Below are positions 1-9,122 of a DNA stretch of 60,927 bases, one piece after another. The notes below the pieces were generated by a model. The model had not been told where the DNA came from and ran no database searches. It saw only the letters and a program-made list of their open reading frames with translations. Numbering within the stretch: the first letter of the stretch is position 1; the number at the start of each line of letters is the position of its first letter. The position numbers and the translations under genes are program-made. Source of the stretch: Segetibacter aerophilus (GTDB lineage Bacteria > Bacteroidota > Bacteroidia > Chitinophagales > Chitinophagaceae); the NCBI RefSeq assembly GCF_007991655.1, contig NZ_BJYT01000028.1, forward strand, positions 1-60,927, in the 5' to 3' direction.

Positions 1-2
1 TT

Positions 3-419
3 GCATGGCAACTACCAAATGGAACTAAAGAAGCCCCAATGTTAGGCAAATATTTATCGCCTGCTACTATAACTCTCCAACAAACTAACTCGACTTCAGT
101 AAAAGAAAAATTAAGTGTTATCCAGCAAATAGGTCTAGAAAAGACAGAAGAGTCAGGGGGTTTCCAAATTAAAATTTATCCAAATCCAATTATTTCAACT
201 GGTAGTATAATATTATCTTCCGGGCAGGCAGGAGTGGCGCGACTAAAACTTTATGACGTTCAAAACCGGTTTATATCGACAATATTTACGGGATTGTTGG
301 AAAAAAATTCAAATAAAGCAATTATTTTCAACAGTAGCAGATTGCCGACTGGTACGTATTTCATTCACTACTCCTTTAATAATATCAATAAAACTACGAG
401 GATTGTGATCGCTAGATAA
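3..419 (+). CDS. C-terminal part of a T9SS-secreted protein (type A sorting domain)
   Basis: The reading frame is open to the left edge, so this is the 3' end of a larger gene; an internal ATG at 39 is not likely to be the true start. The last ~85 residues look like a type A C-terminal sorting domain of the Bacteroidota type IX secretion system: an 'IKIYPNPI' entry motif, beta-strand pattern, a 'LPTGTYFIHY' segment and a short basic end 'TTRIVIAR'. Such tails direct cargo through the outer membrane and are cleaved or anchored to lipopolysaccharide. The functional domain lies outside the window, so the cargo's activity cannot be stated. Confidence 0.8.
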   Translation, partial: AWQLPNGTKEAPMLGKYLSPATITLQQTNSTSVKEKLSVIQQIGLEKTEESGGFQIKIYPNPIISTGSIILSSGQAGVARLKLYDVQNRFISTIFTGLLEKNSNKAIIFNSSRLPTGTYFIHYSFNNINKTTRIVIAR

Positions 420-483
420 AGGGGAACCTCTCCGCAAAACTGCAAAGAGGATCAGAACGTTTACAACTTGTTGCCTTAAATTG

Positions 484-522
484 AAAAAGACGCGTCTTAT
501 TTGTTTTAAGACGCGTCTTTTT
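484..522 (+). terminator. Intrinsic terminator after the T9SS gene
   Basis: A 16-bp perfect inverted repeat (arms 484-499 and 507-522, 7-base loop) whose core AGACGCGTCT is itself palindromic. The A-rich left and T-rich right flanks let it work in both directions. It lies 65 bases past the stop codon at 419 and separates this gene from the exopolysaccharide locus. Confidence 0.85.
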
Positions 523-678
523 ATAATACAAAAATATATTTTAGGCTGTGTATGCAGCATTTGTTACTTATAATGCTCTTCTAGTAGCGGTCGTTTAAAT
601 TTTTGAACCGATCATAAGCAAATTTTTAATTATATTATAATTGGTATTTTAAAAATTTATTCAAATATTTGTCCTCGT

Positions 679-861
679 CATAGTATTTTTACTATGTCTT
701 CAAACTAATCCCTATATTCTATCGTATACCCTAACGAAAGTTGCTATTATGGGGAATACTGCATAAGCAGTGTTGCATTATTCATTTTAAGGGGAAATTA
801 GCTAGCCGTCCGTTTAAGCACCCTCTGGTTGTATAACCAGGAGCTATTGCAGTGCCCCTTA
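679..861 (+). promoter_or_regulatory. Structured leader upstream of the exopolysaccharide locus
   Basis: The 457-base gap between 419 and 877 holds, after the terminator, a chain of short perfect hairpins: CATAGTA/TACTATG (679-685 with 690-696), ACTGC/GCAGT (758-762 with 767-771), and a nested set just before the first gene. In the nested set, TAAGGGG (788-794) pairs with CCCCTTA (855-861), TAGCT (799-803) with AGCTA (842-846), and CTGGTT (825-830) with AACCAG (835-840). The closing stem ends 15 bases before the ATG at 877. This may be a 5' UTR element controlling the operon. I do not recognise a known riboswitch or the enterobacterial ops element, and no promoter could be placed with confidence. 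Confidence 0.35.
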
Positions 862-876
862 TAATAATAAAAACTT

Positions 877-1674
877 ATGTTGAAGAAAAGACAGGTAAGT
901 CTATTTGCTATCGTTTTAATGATAATACTTGGAGCAAGCTCCTGCATCAACTCAAGGAAAGCGCTTTATTTTGCAGATCGAAAAGATGAAACGATCGCTG
1001 CAACTAATGCTGTTCCCCAATCAGTAATTATTAGTAATGACTTACTTAGTATAAGCGTTAGCAGTTTAAACCCTGAAGCTACCGCAGTTTACAATGCCCC
1101 AAACACTATAATAAGTGCTACATCCGGTAGTCAAAATACTGGCTCGAGTGTTCAAACCACCGGGTATCTGGTCAAAACTGACGGCAATATTCTTTTTCCC
1201 ATAGTAGGAAGTGTAAAAGCTGCTGGTCTTACCACTGCTGAGTTAAGTGACCAGCTAATGAAAATTCTTGTTAGTAAAAAATTGCTTATAGATCCTATTG
1301 TCACAGTCCGATATTTAAACTTCAGAGTAACTGTACTTGGAGAGGTCGCACGGCCTGCTGTTATTAATGTGCCCAACGAAAAAATGTCCGTACTTGAAGC
1401 TTTAGGATTAGCAGGCGACATTACTATTTTTGGTAAGAAAGATAATGTTATGTTGATACGGGAAGAGAACGGGCAAAAGTTGGTAACGCAATTAAACTTG
1501 AATTCCAGGCTATTCTTCCAATCACCCTATTATTATTTAAAATCTAACGATGTCATATATGTAGAGCCAAATAAAGCCAGAATTGCAGGATCAACACGAA
1601 CAACGCAATTTCTGCCTTTATTACTTAGCGGGCTTTCTTTTGCGGCAATAATAATTGACAGGTTAACAAGGTAA
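877..1674 (+). CDS. Polysaccharide export lipoprotein (Wza/BexD-like)
   Basis: A 265-residue lipoprotein whose signal peptide ends in the lipobox 'GASSC' (Cys23). A poly-export domain follows at about 45-145, including 'YLVKTDGNILFPIVGSVKAA', then an SLBB-like segment at about 150-235 with 'VTVLGEVARPAVINVP'. The C terminus has one hydrophobic stretch ('FLPLLLSGLSFAAIIIDRL'), as in many Bacteroidota homologues. The family forms the outer-membrane exit for capsule or exopolysaccharide. It is the first gene of the locus and lies 4 bases before the tyrosine kinase gene, the usual export pair. Length is normal for the phylum. Confidence 0.92.
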   Translation: MLKKRQVSLFAIVLMIILGASSCINSRKALYFADRKDETIAATNAVPQSVIISNDLLSISVSSLNPEATAVYNAPNTIISATSGSQNTGSSVQTTGYLVKTDGNILFPIVGSVKAAGLTTAELSDQLMKILVSKKLLIDPIVTVRYLNFRVTVLGEVARPAVINVPNEKMSVLEALGLAGDITIFGKKDNVMLIREENGQKLVTQLNLNSRLFFQSPYYYLKSNDVIYVEPNKARIAGSTRTTQFLPLLLSGLSFAAIIIDRLTR

Positions 1675-1678
1675 AATA

Positions 1679-4012
1679 ATGCAGATGGAATTTACAAGAA
1701 AGTTTAATAAGGAACAATCTTCCAATTTATTAAGTCAGGCAATATTTAAATTTCTACCCTACTGGCCACTTTTTATAGGCTTAATAATCCTAGGGGCAGG
1801 TTCTGCCTGGGTTTATCTTCGCTTTACGACCCCTCTCTATGAAACTACGGCTACTCTACTAATTAAGGATGAGAAGAAGGGTGCAGTCGAGTCGAAAACG
1901 ATTGAGTCTTTGGACCAATTATCTTCCAAAAAAATAATTGAAAATGAAATGGAAGTCATACAATCGGCTTCTTTAATACATGACGTTATCAATCAACTTC
2001 ATCTTTACGCGCCCATTTATAAAAAGGCAGAGTTTAAAAAAATCTCGGCGTATTCTACTGCACCTGTACAAGTACAAATCGAAGCTCCGGACGATATCGA
2101 ACCAATTGAAAACATACAATTCAAATTTAATAGACATGACTCTTCTGTTGTTATAGACGACAAAATTTATCCTGTTAACACCTGGATTTCAACCACTTTT
2201 GGTCGAATAAAATTTGAATTAAACGTTTCAGGTAAAAAGGAAGACGGTGGGGAGTACTCCTTTTCTCTAATAAAACCTAAAAGTGTTATTTCTTCTATTA
2301 AGCAAAGGTTAAAAGTAACGACGTCTAATAAAATGACGAGTATTTTGAATTTAAGCTTTATTGACGAAGAGCCAAAAAGAGGTGAAGCTATACTCAATGA
2401 ATTATTACTGGTTTATAATAAAGCAAATGTTCAGGATAAAAATATTCTTGCTGATAACACTTTAAAGTTTATAGATGAGCGCCTAAAGAGCGTTGAGCAA
2501 GACTTAAAGGGTATCGAAGGCAAAATTCAGAACTATAAATCACAACAGAACGCGGTCGATATCGGTCCTCAGGGAAGATTGTTCCTAGAAAATGTAAGTA
2601 ACAATGACCAAAAGCTAAGTGATATAAATATGCAGCTCGCTGTCCTTGGCCAGGTCGAACGTTATGTAAATTCAAGCAACAATGCTATCGGCGTTGTTCC
2701 TTCTACCCTTGGTGTTAGTGACCCTACCCTTTCCAAGTTGGTTGAAAAATTATATGCTTCTGAATTGGAGTATGAAACTCTTAAAAAAACTACGGGGGAG
2801 AATAGCCCGACATTGATAGCTGTTGTTGATAGAATTGAGAAAATAAAACCGAGTATTATTAATAATATTCAAAGCCAAAGAGGAAGTTTATTAGCAACGC
2901 GGGAAAACCTTTCTGCTACCAATGGTATGTATACATCAGTTCTTCGTGCTATTCCTGAAAAAGAAAGGGAATTAATCGAAATCAATAGGGAGCAGGGAAT
3001 TAAAAATGGGATTTATTCCTTTCTCCTCCAAAAAAAGGAAGAGACGGCTCTATCTTATGCATCTACAGTCACTGATAGTCGGGTAATTGACAAAGCACAA
3101 TCATCTGATAAACCAGTAAGCCCTAAGAAAAAAATAGTGTATCTATCCTCGGTAATGATAGCGCTGCTGCTAGGGATGGGTTTAATTTTAGGACGAGAGT
3201 CTTTAAGCAGGAAAGTGATGTTTAGGTATGAGATTGAAAATTTATCTGAGTTACCTATTATTGGTGAAATAGGAATAGAGGCTTCAAATGATCCGATAGT
3301 CATCTCGGAGGGTAAAAAAACTTTTGTTGCTGAACAATTCCGAAAATTAAGGATGAGTCTTAATTATATTGGCATTAATTCGAAGCACAAAAAAATTCTT
3401 GTAACGTCCTCAATTTCAGGGGAAGGAAAAAGCTTTATAGCCACTAACCTTGCCTTATCTCTTGCACTAACTAATAAAAAGGTAATTCTTCTTGATTTTG
3501 ATTTGAATAATCCTTCGATCACCAGTAGTCTAAATGTTCACAATGAGAAAGGAATTACAGAATTTTTAATGGGAGAAAGCGACATACATGAGATAATACA
3601 ACAGACTGAACATAATCCAAATCTCCATATTATTTCCACCGGTAATCTTCCTTCTAACCCTACCGAATTAATCATGAACGGTAAGGCAGAAGAATTAATA
3701 AGTTACCTTGACTCTTCCTTTGATTATATAATAATCGATACTGCACCTGTGATGCCGGTGACAGATGCATATGTGCTATCGCAGTTGTGCGACGCAACTT
3801 TGTATGTTGTGCGCCACAATTTCACTCCAAAAGTATTTGTTGAACGTTTAGACGCAAATAATAAAATAAATAGTCTTAACAATTTAGCAATAGTCTTCAA
3901 TGGCGTTACTGCCAGAGGTATTGGAGGTTCGGGATATGGCTATGGATATGGTTATGGATACATTTATGATGACAGAAATAGCCGCAAAAAGCTTTCATAC
4001 CCTGGTTCTTAA
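1679..4012 (+). CDS. Polysaccharide co-polymerase / tyrosine autokinase (Wzc-like)
   Basis: A 777-residue fusion of a Wzz chain-length domain and a BY-kinase domain. Transmembrane segments lie near 30-50 and 490-508 and flank a long periplasmic coiled-coil region. The cytoplasmic kinase has Walker A 'SGEGKS' (580-585), Walker A' 'VILLDFD' (602-608) and Walker B 'YIIIDTAP' (683-690). The C terminus carries a tyrosine cluster (six Tyr between 753 and 763, alternating mostly with Gly, plus Tyr774), the expected autophosphorylation site. With the preceding lipoprotein it should control polymerisation and export. No cognate low-molecular-weight phosphatase gene is adjacent. A 208-base gap without recognisable signals follows. 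Confidence 0.95.
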   Translation: MQMEFTRKFNKEQSSNLLSQAIFKFLPYWPLFIGLIILGAGSAWVYLRFTTPLYETTATLLIKDEKKGAVESKTIESLDQLSSKKIIENEMEVIQSASLIHDVINQLHLYAPIYKKAEFKKISAYSTAPVQVQIEAPDDIEPIENIQFKFNRHDSSVVIDDKIYPVNTWISTTFGRIKFELNVSGKKEDGGEYSFSLIKPKSVISSIKQRLKVTTSNKMTSILNLSFIDEEPKRGEAILNELLLVYNKANVQDKNILADNTLKFIDERLKSVEQDLKGIEGKIQNYKSQQNAVDIGPQGRLFLENVSNNDQKLSDINMQLAVLGQVERYVNSSNNAIGVVPSTLGVSDPTLSKLVEKLYASELEYETLKKTTGENSPTLIAVVDRIEKIKPSIINNIQSQRGSLLATRENLSATNGMYTSVLRAIPEKERELIEINREQGIKNGIYSFLLQKKEETALSYASTVTDSRVIDKAQSSDKPVSPKKKIVYLSSVMIALLLGMGLILGRESLSRKVMFRYEIENLSELPIIGEIGIEASNDPIVISEGKKTFVAEQFRKLRMSLNYIGINSKHKKILVTSSISGEGKSFIATNLALSLALTNKKVILLDFDLNNPSITSSLNVHNEKGITEFLMGESDIHEIIQQTEHNPNLHIISTGNLPSNPTELIMNGKAEELISYLDSSFDYIIIDTAPVMPVTDAYVLSQLCDATLYVVRHNFTPKVFVERLDANNKINSLNNLAIVFNGVTARGIGGSGYGYGYGYGYIYDDRNSRKKLSYPGS

Positions 4013-4220
4013 AATTTGCCCCCTTTCGACGAAAGCTGCCTCCTCCAACTCCTGTTAAACCAATAATCTCTTCAACCGATTATGTGTAAAGATCAGTACT
4101 AATGTAACTGACCGTGGCGAAGCCGTATTTTTAAATGTCCAGTCCTCATCCATATGATATCGGCTTTATCGGATTAAACATAGAATGCAAATAGGGTAAA
4201 AGTTGTAACTGAAGTAAGCA

Positions 4221-5753
4221 ATGGATAAAAAATTATTAAGGTGGAATTTTGTATTTCAATATGGCTGGGTTATCACGAACGTAATAAATTCAATTCTTTT
4301 ATTACCCTTATATGTAAAACATATCGATGCAAATACATTAGGAGTATGGTTGGCGACCTCCAGTATTCTTTACTGGATGACAATAATTGATCCTGGCATA
4401 GGAGAAGTTTTACAACAAAAAATTGCCGAATTACGTGGAAGAAAAGAACACAATGAAATAGGTAAGTTAATAGGTTCGGGACTTATTTCCTCTTTAGTTA
4501 TATTGATAATAGCTATAATAGTTGGACTTGTCTGTTATTATAGTCTGAGCTTGATAATTAATAAAGATGTATCTCAATATCCAGGCTTATCTAAAGCTCT
4601 ATTTTTTACCATTATTGCCACTGGAATGTCTTTGGTATCTTTTACTTTAACAGGTATTAATCAGGGACTTCATAATTCTGCACATGTAGCTATTTCTTCT
4701 TTGACAGCAAACTTTTTATTTCTTATAGTGAATGTCGTCTTCTTATTCCTTGGCTTTGGCGTTATGTCTATTGCAATTTCAAACTTAGTAAGGGCCCTCT
4801 ACATCAATGCCTTCAATTTTATTTCTTTGAAACAGCTCTTACGTACGATCGGTATCCCTATTTTATACGAATCATCCCACTTTAAAAAATTCATCAAGAT
4901 TTTTTCTTTTACCTCTACCTCAAAAATAATTACAGGCTTGTCTAGCAGTATTGATATGATTGTTCTGGCGCGGTATATTACGCCGGGGATGATTACAGTT
5001 TATGAGATTAATAAAAGGCCGATAAATCTTACCACAAGCTTGATTGGGAGACACTCTGTTGCACTTATGCCAATCATATCACACGCAAAAGGTATGGATG
5101 ATAAAAACACAATTACCAACTTAATAAACAAACAGTTTAAATTCTATTTATACGCCGCCTTATTTGCCATTTTCATGTTTGCCATAAATTATTATAACCT
5201 AATAAATCTTTGGATTGGAGCAGGTAAGTTTATTGGCAACAATATTCTGGCTTGTCTCCTACTCTCTAATTTTTTCAACTTACTCAGCTACTTTATGTCC
5301 AACATGGGCTATGCATTGGGTGATATTAAAAAGAATAGCCAATTTCTCATTATAAGAAATGTAATTTTTGGCTTCTTCGTTTTTTTTGCAGCAAAATATT
5401 ATGGGATAATGGGAACCATTTTAGCTTCCCTAGGCATGTCCTTATTTGCTGATCTGTCCTTTTTCACCTACCGTGTTTATAAACTCGGTTATCTTCAGAT
5501 TTCTTTAATAAAAAATACACTAAGCTTCCTGGCTATCACGGTTCCACTCTGTTGTTTCGTTAGCATACTTTTAAACTTATACATTGAAAAATTGCTTACC
5601 GAAAAAATGTTTTTTGGTAAAATGCTAATAAGCTCGGCTTGCTTTACCTTTTTTTATATTCTATTAATTTTGCTTATCGATAGTAATTTAAGGAATGGCG
5701 TAAAACAGATTAAAAAGAAATTATTTTTGAAATTCAATCTAATTGCGGCGTGA
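4221..5753 (+). CDS. Oligosaccharide flippase (Wzx-like, MOP superfamily)
   Basis: A 510-residue polytopic protein with about 12-14 predicted membrane helices throughout and a lysine-rich C terminus. Its start ('WNFVFQYGWVITNVINSILL') resembles the MATE/MOP polysaccharide transporter family, which flips undecaprenyl-linked repeat units across the inner membrane. Placement between the co-polymerase and the glycosyltransferases supports this role. The family diverges strongly in sequence, so substrate cannot be inferred. Confidence 0.85.
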   Translation: MDKKLLRWNFVFQYGWVITNVINSILLLPLYVKHIDANTLGVWLATSSILYWMTIIDPGIGEVLQQKIAELRGRKEHNEIGKLIGSGLISSLVILIIAIIVGLVCYYSLSLIINKDVSQYPGLSKALFFTIIATGMSLVSFTLTGINQGLHNSAHVAISSLTANFLFLIVNVVFLFLGFGVMSIAISNLVRALYINAFNFISLKQLLRTIGIPILYESSHFKKFIKIFSFTSTSKIITGLSSSIDMIVLARYITPGMITVYEINKRPINLTTSLIGRHSVALMPIISHAKGMDDKNTITNLINKQFKFYLYAALFAIFMFAINYYNLINLWIGAGKFIGNNILACLLLSNFFNLLSYFMSNMGYALGDIKKNSQFLIIRNVIFGFFVFFAAKYYGIMGTILASLGMSLFADLSFFTYRVYKLGYLQISLIKNTLSFLAITVPLCCFVSILLNLYIEKLLTEKMFFGKMLISSACFTFFYILLILLIDSNLRNGVKQIKKKLFLKFNLIAA

Positions 5754-5879
5754 AGGAAAAGGTGTCATTGAAATAGGTCCATCAATGCGTTTCTCCTGCT
5801 AGATACTATCATAATTGACCAAGTACTACCTATTCAGATAAAGCGGTGAACACACTATTCAAACCCCTGATGTAAGATT

Positions 5880-6686
5880 ATGAAATTTATTGCAATGCTA
5901 CGCGTGAAAGATGGCGCTCTTTTCGTCGAGGAATGGCTGTCATGCTTCGAGAAATTAGTAGATGAAATTGTTGTTTTGGATAATGGCTCTACCGACGGAA
6001 CTTATGAAAAGCTTAGTGCCCATCCAAAGGTTGTAGAGATTATTAAAACAGAAGGATATAATGAAGGGCGCGACAAAAATCTGCTATACGAAAGACTTCG
6101 ATTGAGAAAGCCTGATTGGTGTATTTGGGTGGACGTTGATGAAATATTCGAACCACAATTAACAAGGGCGCATTTTGACAAGTTGATGTCTAGTAAAACA
6201 ATTACAAAGTATGCTTTTAGAAGATTTCATTTTATAGATAGAGAGCATTTTGCGGGTTCGTGGTTTCGCCTCAACTACTCCGCTGGCCATGACAGGATTA
6301 TGTGGCGTGAGTCTCCTACTGGTTATTTTGAAAACCGTGTTTTAGACTCCCCTAATGTAAAAGGCATCAAGGGCATTAAATACAACACAAATTTTCGCCT
6401 GAAGCATCTGGGTTATATAAGTAAAGAGCTGGTTGATAAAAAGGCTGCAATTTACCGGGCAATTACCACCGACATAGAGCCTACTTTGCAGGAAATGTAT
6501 ATGAAAAATGAAAGGAAGATAAAATGGATTGATGAAAGGGACAGTTTGAAGGTAATACTTTTAAATTATCTGCTCTCCTGCATCCGGTTAGCATCAATTC
6601 CAACGAGAGCAATAAGAAAAATAAAGAAAGTCATCAGCAATAATAAAGAGAGCAGTTCCAAACATCAGACTGCAGGAGTAGCTTAA
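5880..6686 (+). CDS. Glycosyltransferase family 2-like protein
   Basis: A 268-residue cytoplasmic protein with a GT-A nucleotide-sugar fold. The N terminus runs 'MKFIAMLRVKDGALFVEEWL', then 'VVLDNGSTDGT' (about 31-41) and the metal-binding DXD motif in 'WVDVDEIF' (Asp85, Asp87). The C terminus is basic (rich in Lys/Arg), suggesting membrane-surface contact. This type transfers one sugar to a lipid-linked repeat unit. It lies 126 bases after the flippase gene and 14 bases before the polymerase candidate, so it is probably in the same transcript. Confidence 0.85.
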   Translation: MKFIAMLRVKDGALFVEEWLSCFEKLVDEIVVLDNGSTDGTYEKLSAHPKVVEIIKTEGYNEGRDKNLLYERLRLRKPDWCIWVDVDEIFEPQLTRAHFDKLMSSKTITKYAFRRFHFIDREHFAGSWFRLNYSAGHDRIMWRESPTGYFENRVLDSPNVKGIKGIKYNTNFRLKHLGYISKELVDKKAAIYRAITTDIEPTLQEMYMKNERKIKWIDERDSLKVILLNYLLSCIRLASIPTRAIRKIKKVISNNKESSSKHQTAGVA

Positions 6687-6700
6687 ACTAAAGTGATAAG

Positions 6701-8011
6701 GTGAATTCTGTTATAAAAATTTTTAATTACCAGTTTTATCTAAAGGAATTAATAGTTCTTTTCTTTTGCTACTTTTTCATGGAGCCAATTTTTTCATGGC
6801 TGTTTACTCCGGTATCGACAATTGTTCAGTCACATCAAAAAATAGCCAGTTTTGTCATTTTTGGCTATATGCTTTTTTACCTTCCAAAATTGTCTCCAAG
6901 AGAACGGATCTATGTGGGAATAGTAACGGTACTTTTAATAAGACTGGTATTTGAATCGCTATTTGTTTTTGGAACGGTTTTTCAGCAACTAACAATGTTT
7001 TATATTCTGTTTCCGGTAGTATACACGGTCTTCATAAAATTTGTTTGCAGAAGCTTTGATCTTGATTTACTTGAATTTGTTGCTAAATTTTACCTCTTAA
7101 CTTATATAGTCTTTATGGCTATTTATGGTAGAAATTTTTCTTTTAGTCTAGATCAAATAGAAATGGACGATTACGGTCCATTCTCCGGCGATGGGCGCAC
7201 CATTCATGCAAGTTCTATACTCATGATGATCATACCATTTCTATGGTATCTTAATAGATTTATTACAACAAGAAAAATAGGCTCCCTATTAATTTTTATT
7301 CTCTGCTTTATTATTATCCTTATTCATCAGCATCGTTCTGTCTGGAGTAGTGCAATATTTTCTTTAATGATCTATTTTTTTCTTACGATGCGGTATAACA
7401 ATAAAACTGCTCCGAGAATCTGGAATCTTCTTTTTGGGAGTATTATAATCGTTTTTTTTGTCTACATCTTCATCTCAAATATGTTTCCTGGAATAACCGA
7501 CTTTTTTGCTGATCGCTTTAGCGAAATTTTTGATCCCGGAAAAGAAGAAAGTACAGGAAGATTTAGAGTTGAACAACGAGAAACCTACTTCAAGTTATTC
7601 TTGGAGAGACCGATTTTTGGATGGACGTTTGAAGGGTTTGAAATGGATAATCCTCTTGTTGATTGGTGGCCTAAATACTCGGGCCAGCACTTTCATGAGT
7701 CTTATATGGAAATGCTTTTTTATCAGGGAATTGTAGGCTTTTTCGTAAAATTCTCTTTTCTATTTTATCTTATCTACAAAGCCACCAGCAAAAAGCTTAC
7801 TGAACAAACCATTATTATCCTTTCTTTTTGTCTTTCTGGCTTACTGTTCTCATTTAGTTATGTACTTCCTTTAATTTATTGGGGCCACGTTGGTCTGTGT
7901 TTGTATTATATAGAAAAGGATGAAGCCGGCGAAAATGAGGTAGATATGAATAATGATGAGAAGTTGCTGCCCCGTCAAAAGCGGGCGTTAAGAGAAATTT
8001 CCTATAACTAA
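6701..8011 (+). CDS. O-antigen polymerase/ligase-like membrane protein (Wzy candidate)
   Basis: A 436-residue polytopic protein starting at GTG 6701; the next in-frame ATG would remove the first membrane helix. It has about ten hydrophobic segments. The large loop after 'FADRFSEIFDPGKEESTGRF' carries Arg-rich motifs and 'ERPIFGWTFEGFEMDN...HFHESYMEMLFYQGIVG', matching the Wzy_C/WaaL pattern in which an extracytoplasmic loop binds the lipid-linked glycan and a conserved His follows. As the only such protein in the locus it is the candidate polymerase. A charged cytoplasmic tail of about 35 residues ends the protein. Confidence 0.82.
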   Translation: MNSVIKIFNYQFYLKELIVLFFCYFFMEPIFSWLFTPVSTIVQSHQKIASFVIFGYMLFYLPKLSPRERIYVGIVTVLLIRLVFESLFVFGTVFQQLTMFYILFPVVYTVFIKFVCRSFDLDLLEFVAKFYLLTYIVFMAIYGRNFSFSLDQIEMDDYGPFSGDGRTIHASSILMMIIPFLWYLNRFITTRKIGSLLIFILCFIIILIHQHRSVWSSAIFSLMIYFFLTMRYNNKTAPRIWNLLFGSIIIVFFVYIFISNMFPGITDFFADRFSEIFDPGKEESTGRFRVEQRETYFKLFLERPIFGWTFEGFEMDNPLVDWWPKYSGQHFHESYMEMLFYQGIVGFFVKFSFLFYLIYKATSKKLTEQTIIILSFCLSGLLFSFSYVLPLIYWGHVGLCLYYIEKDEAGENEVDMNNDEKLLPRQKRALREISYN

Positions 8012-8048
8012 TAACCGTCGACTTGTTGACGCTTAATTGTGCTAAGTA

Positions 8049-9107
8049 ATGAATTATATCTGTAGTTGGTTATGCGCAGATGAACCCGGTGAAGAAAGCG
8101 TTTTTTTTCAAACCGGGGAGTTGTCTTCTTCCCAAACCCATCAAAACATCTATTGGCGTTGTTTAATTGTTTTCTATGTAACTAGTAGGAGATTTAATAA
8201 AAATGAGAGACATGTACTTTTCACCAACGTGAAACAGTTGCCAAAAGTGGACGGTGAAAGAATAGGCTTTCTACTGGAAAAGTTAGGTGTGGAAGTTATA
8301 TTTACTGATTTTAAGTATAAGACACCAAAGGGCTACTATGGAGCTTTTCAGAACCAATTCTACGAATTTTCAATACTTGAGTATATTTCAAACAACAACA
8401 ACGGAAATGACGATTTGTATCTGGTACTAGACTCGGACTGCATTTTCATAAAACCTGCCGCTGACTTATTTCAGGAAGCCTCTAAAGAAGGGTTTATTTC
8501 TTTTGAAGATGAGGTAAAACCTGACTACATAATAAATGGCCTCAGTAGAAACAACTTAAAGGATTTATATCAGGAACTATTACAGAAAGAGATCCAGGAA
8601 ATACCCTCCTACCATCTAGGCGAATTCATGTTAAGTAGCGTTGGAAACATTAAAAAATTCTTCTCCGACTTTAAAGATTTGTGGCCGCAACTACTGGAAA
8701 GAAATAAAGCGGGAAAACAAAAATTTAATGAAGAAGCTCATACCCTGAGTTACTTATATTATAAAAATGGATTTAGAGCACACCCTGGCAACACCTTTAT
8801 GCGAAGAATTTGGACTAATCCTTTATTTTATAGAGAAGTAAGGAGTACAGATGTAGATTTAGCGATTTGGCATTTACCTGCCGAAAAAACTTTCGGAATT
8901 TATAAGTTGTACGAATATTTCATGTTTCACTCCAAAAACTTTGCGTTTGATATAGAAGATGATCAATTTAATGAGCTTGTTCAAAAAACCGTAGGGATTC
9001 CCCATCTTCCTTTAAAAATGAAAATTGAATATTATACCGTTAGCTATTATAAAGCCATAAAAAAAAGGCTTAAAAGACTAACCCTTGCACAACGGTTATT
9101 TGTATAA
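8049..9107 (+). CDS. Putative glycosyltransferase, GT-A-like
   Basis: A 352-residue soluble protein without signal peptide. 'DDLYLVLDSDCIFIKPA' looks like a nucleotide-sugar-binding DXD site, and 'NEEAHTLSYLYYKNGF' resembles acceptor-side helices of GT-A enzymes. The basic C terminus ('IKKRLKRLTLAQRLF') may dock on the membrane. I cannot assign a CAZy family with certainty. Location within the biosynthetic run, 37 bases after the polymerase candidate and 15 before a GT2 gene, supports a role in repeat-unit assembly. Confidence 0.65.
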   Translation: MNYICSWLCADEPGEESVFFQTGELSSSQTHQNIYWRCLIVFYVTSRRFNKNERHVLFTNVKQLPKVDGERIGFLLEKLGVEVIFTDFKYKTPKGYYGAFQNQFYEFSILEYISNNNNGNDDLYLVLDSDCIFIKPAADLFQEASKEGFISFEDEVKPDYIINGLSRNNLKDLYQELLQKEIQEIPSYHLGEFMLSSVGNIKKFFSDFKDLWPQLLERNKAGKQKFNEEAHTLSYLYYKNGFRAHPGNTFMRRIWTNPLFYREVRSTDVDLAIWHLPAEKTFGIYKLYEYFMFHSKNFAFDIEDDQFNELVQKTVGIPHLPLKMKIEYYTVSYYKAIKKRLKRLTLAQRLFV

Positions 9108-9122
9108 ATTTCCCTTCCACTG

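Noticed and set aside
788-861. Enterobacterial ops/JUMPstart element
   Set aside because: The ops core sequence is absent and no NusG/RfaH-like gene is nearby; only the hairpins are supported.
6766-6954. Plus-strand 62-residue frame
   Set aside because: It is an out-of-frame shadow of the polymerase-like gene.
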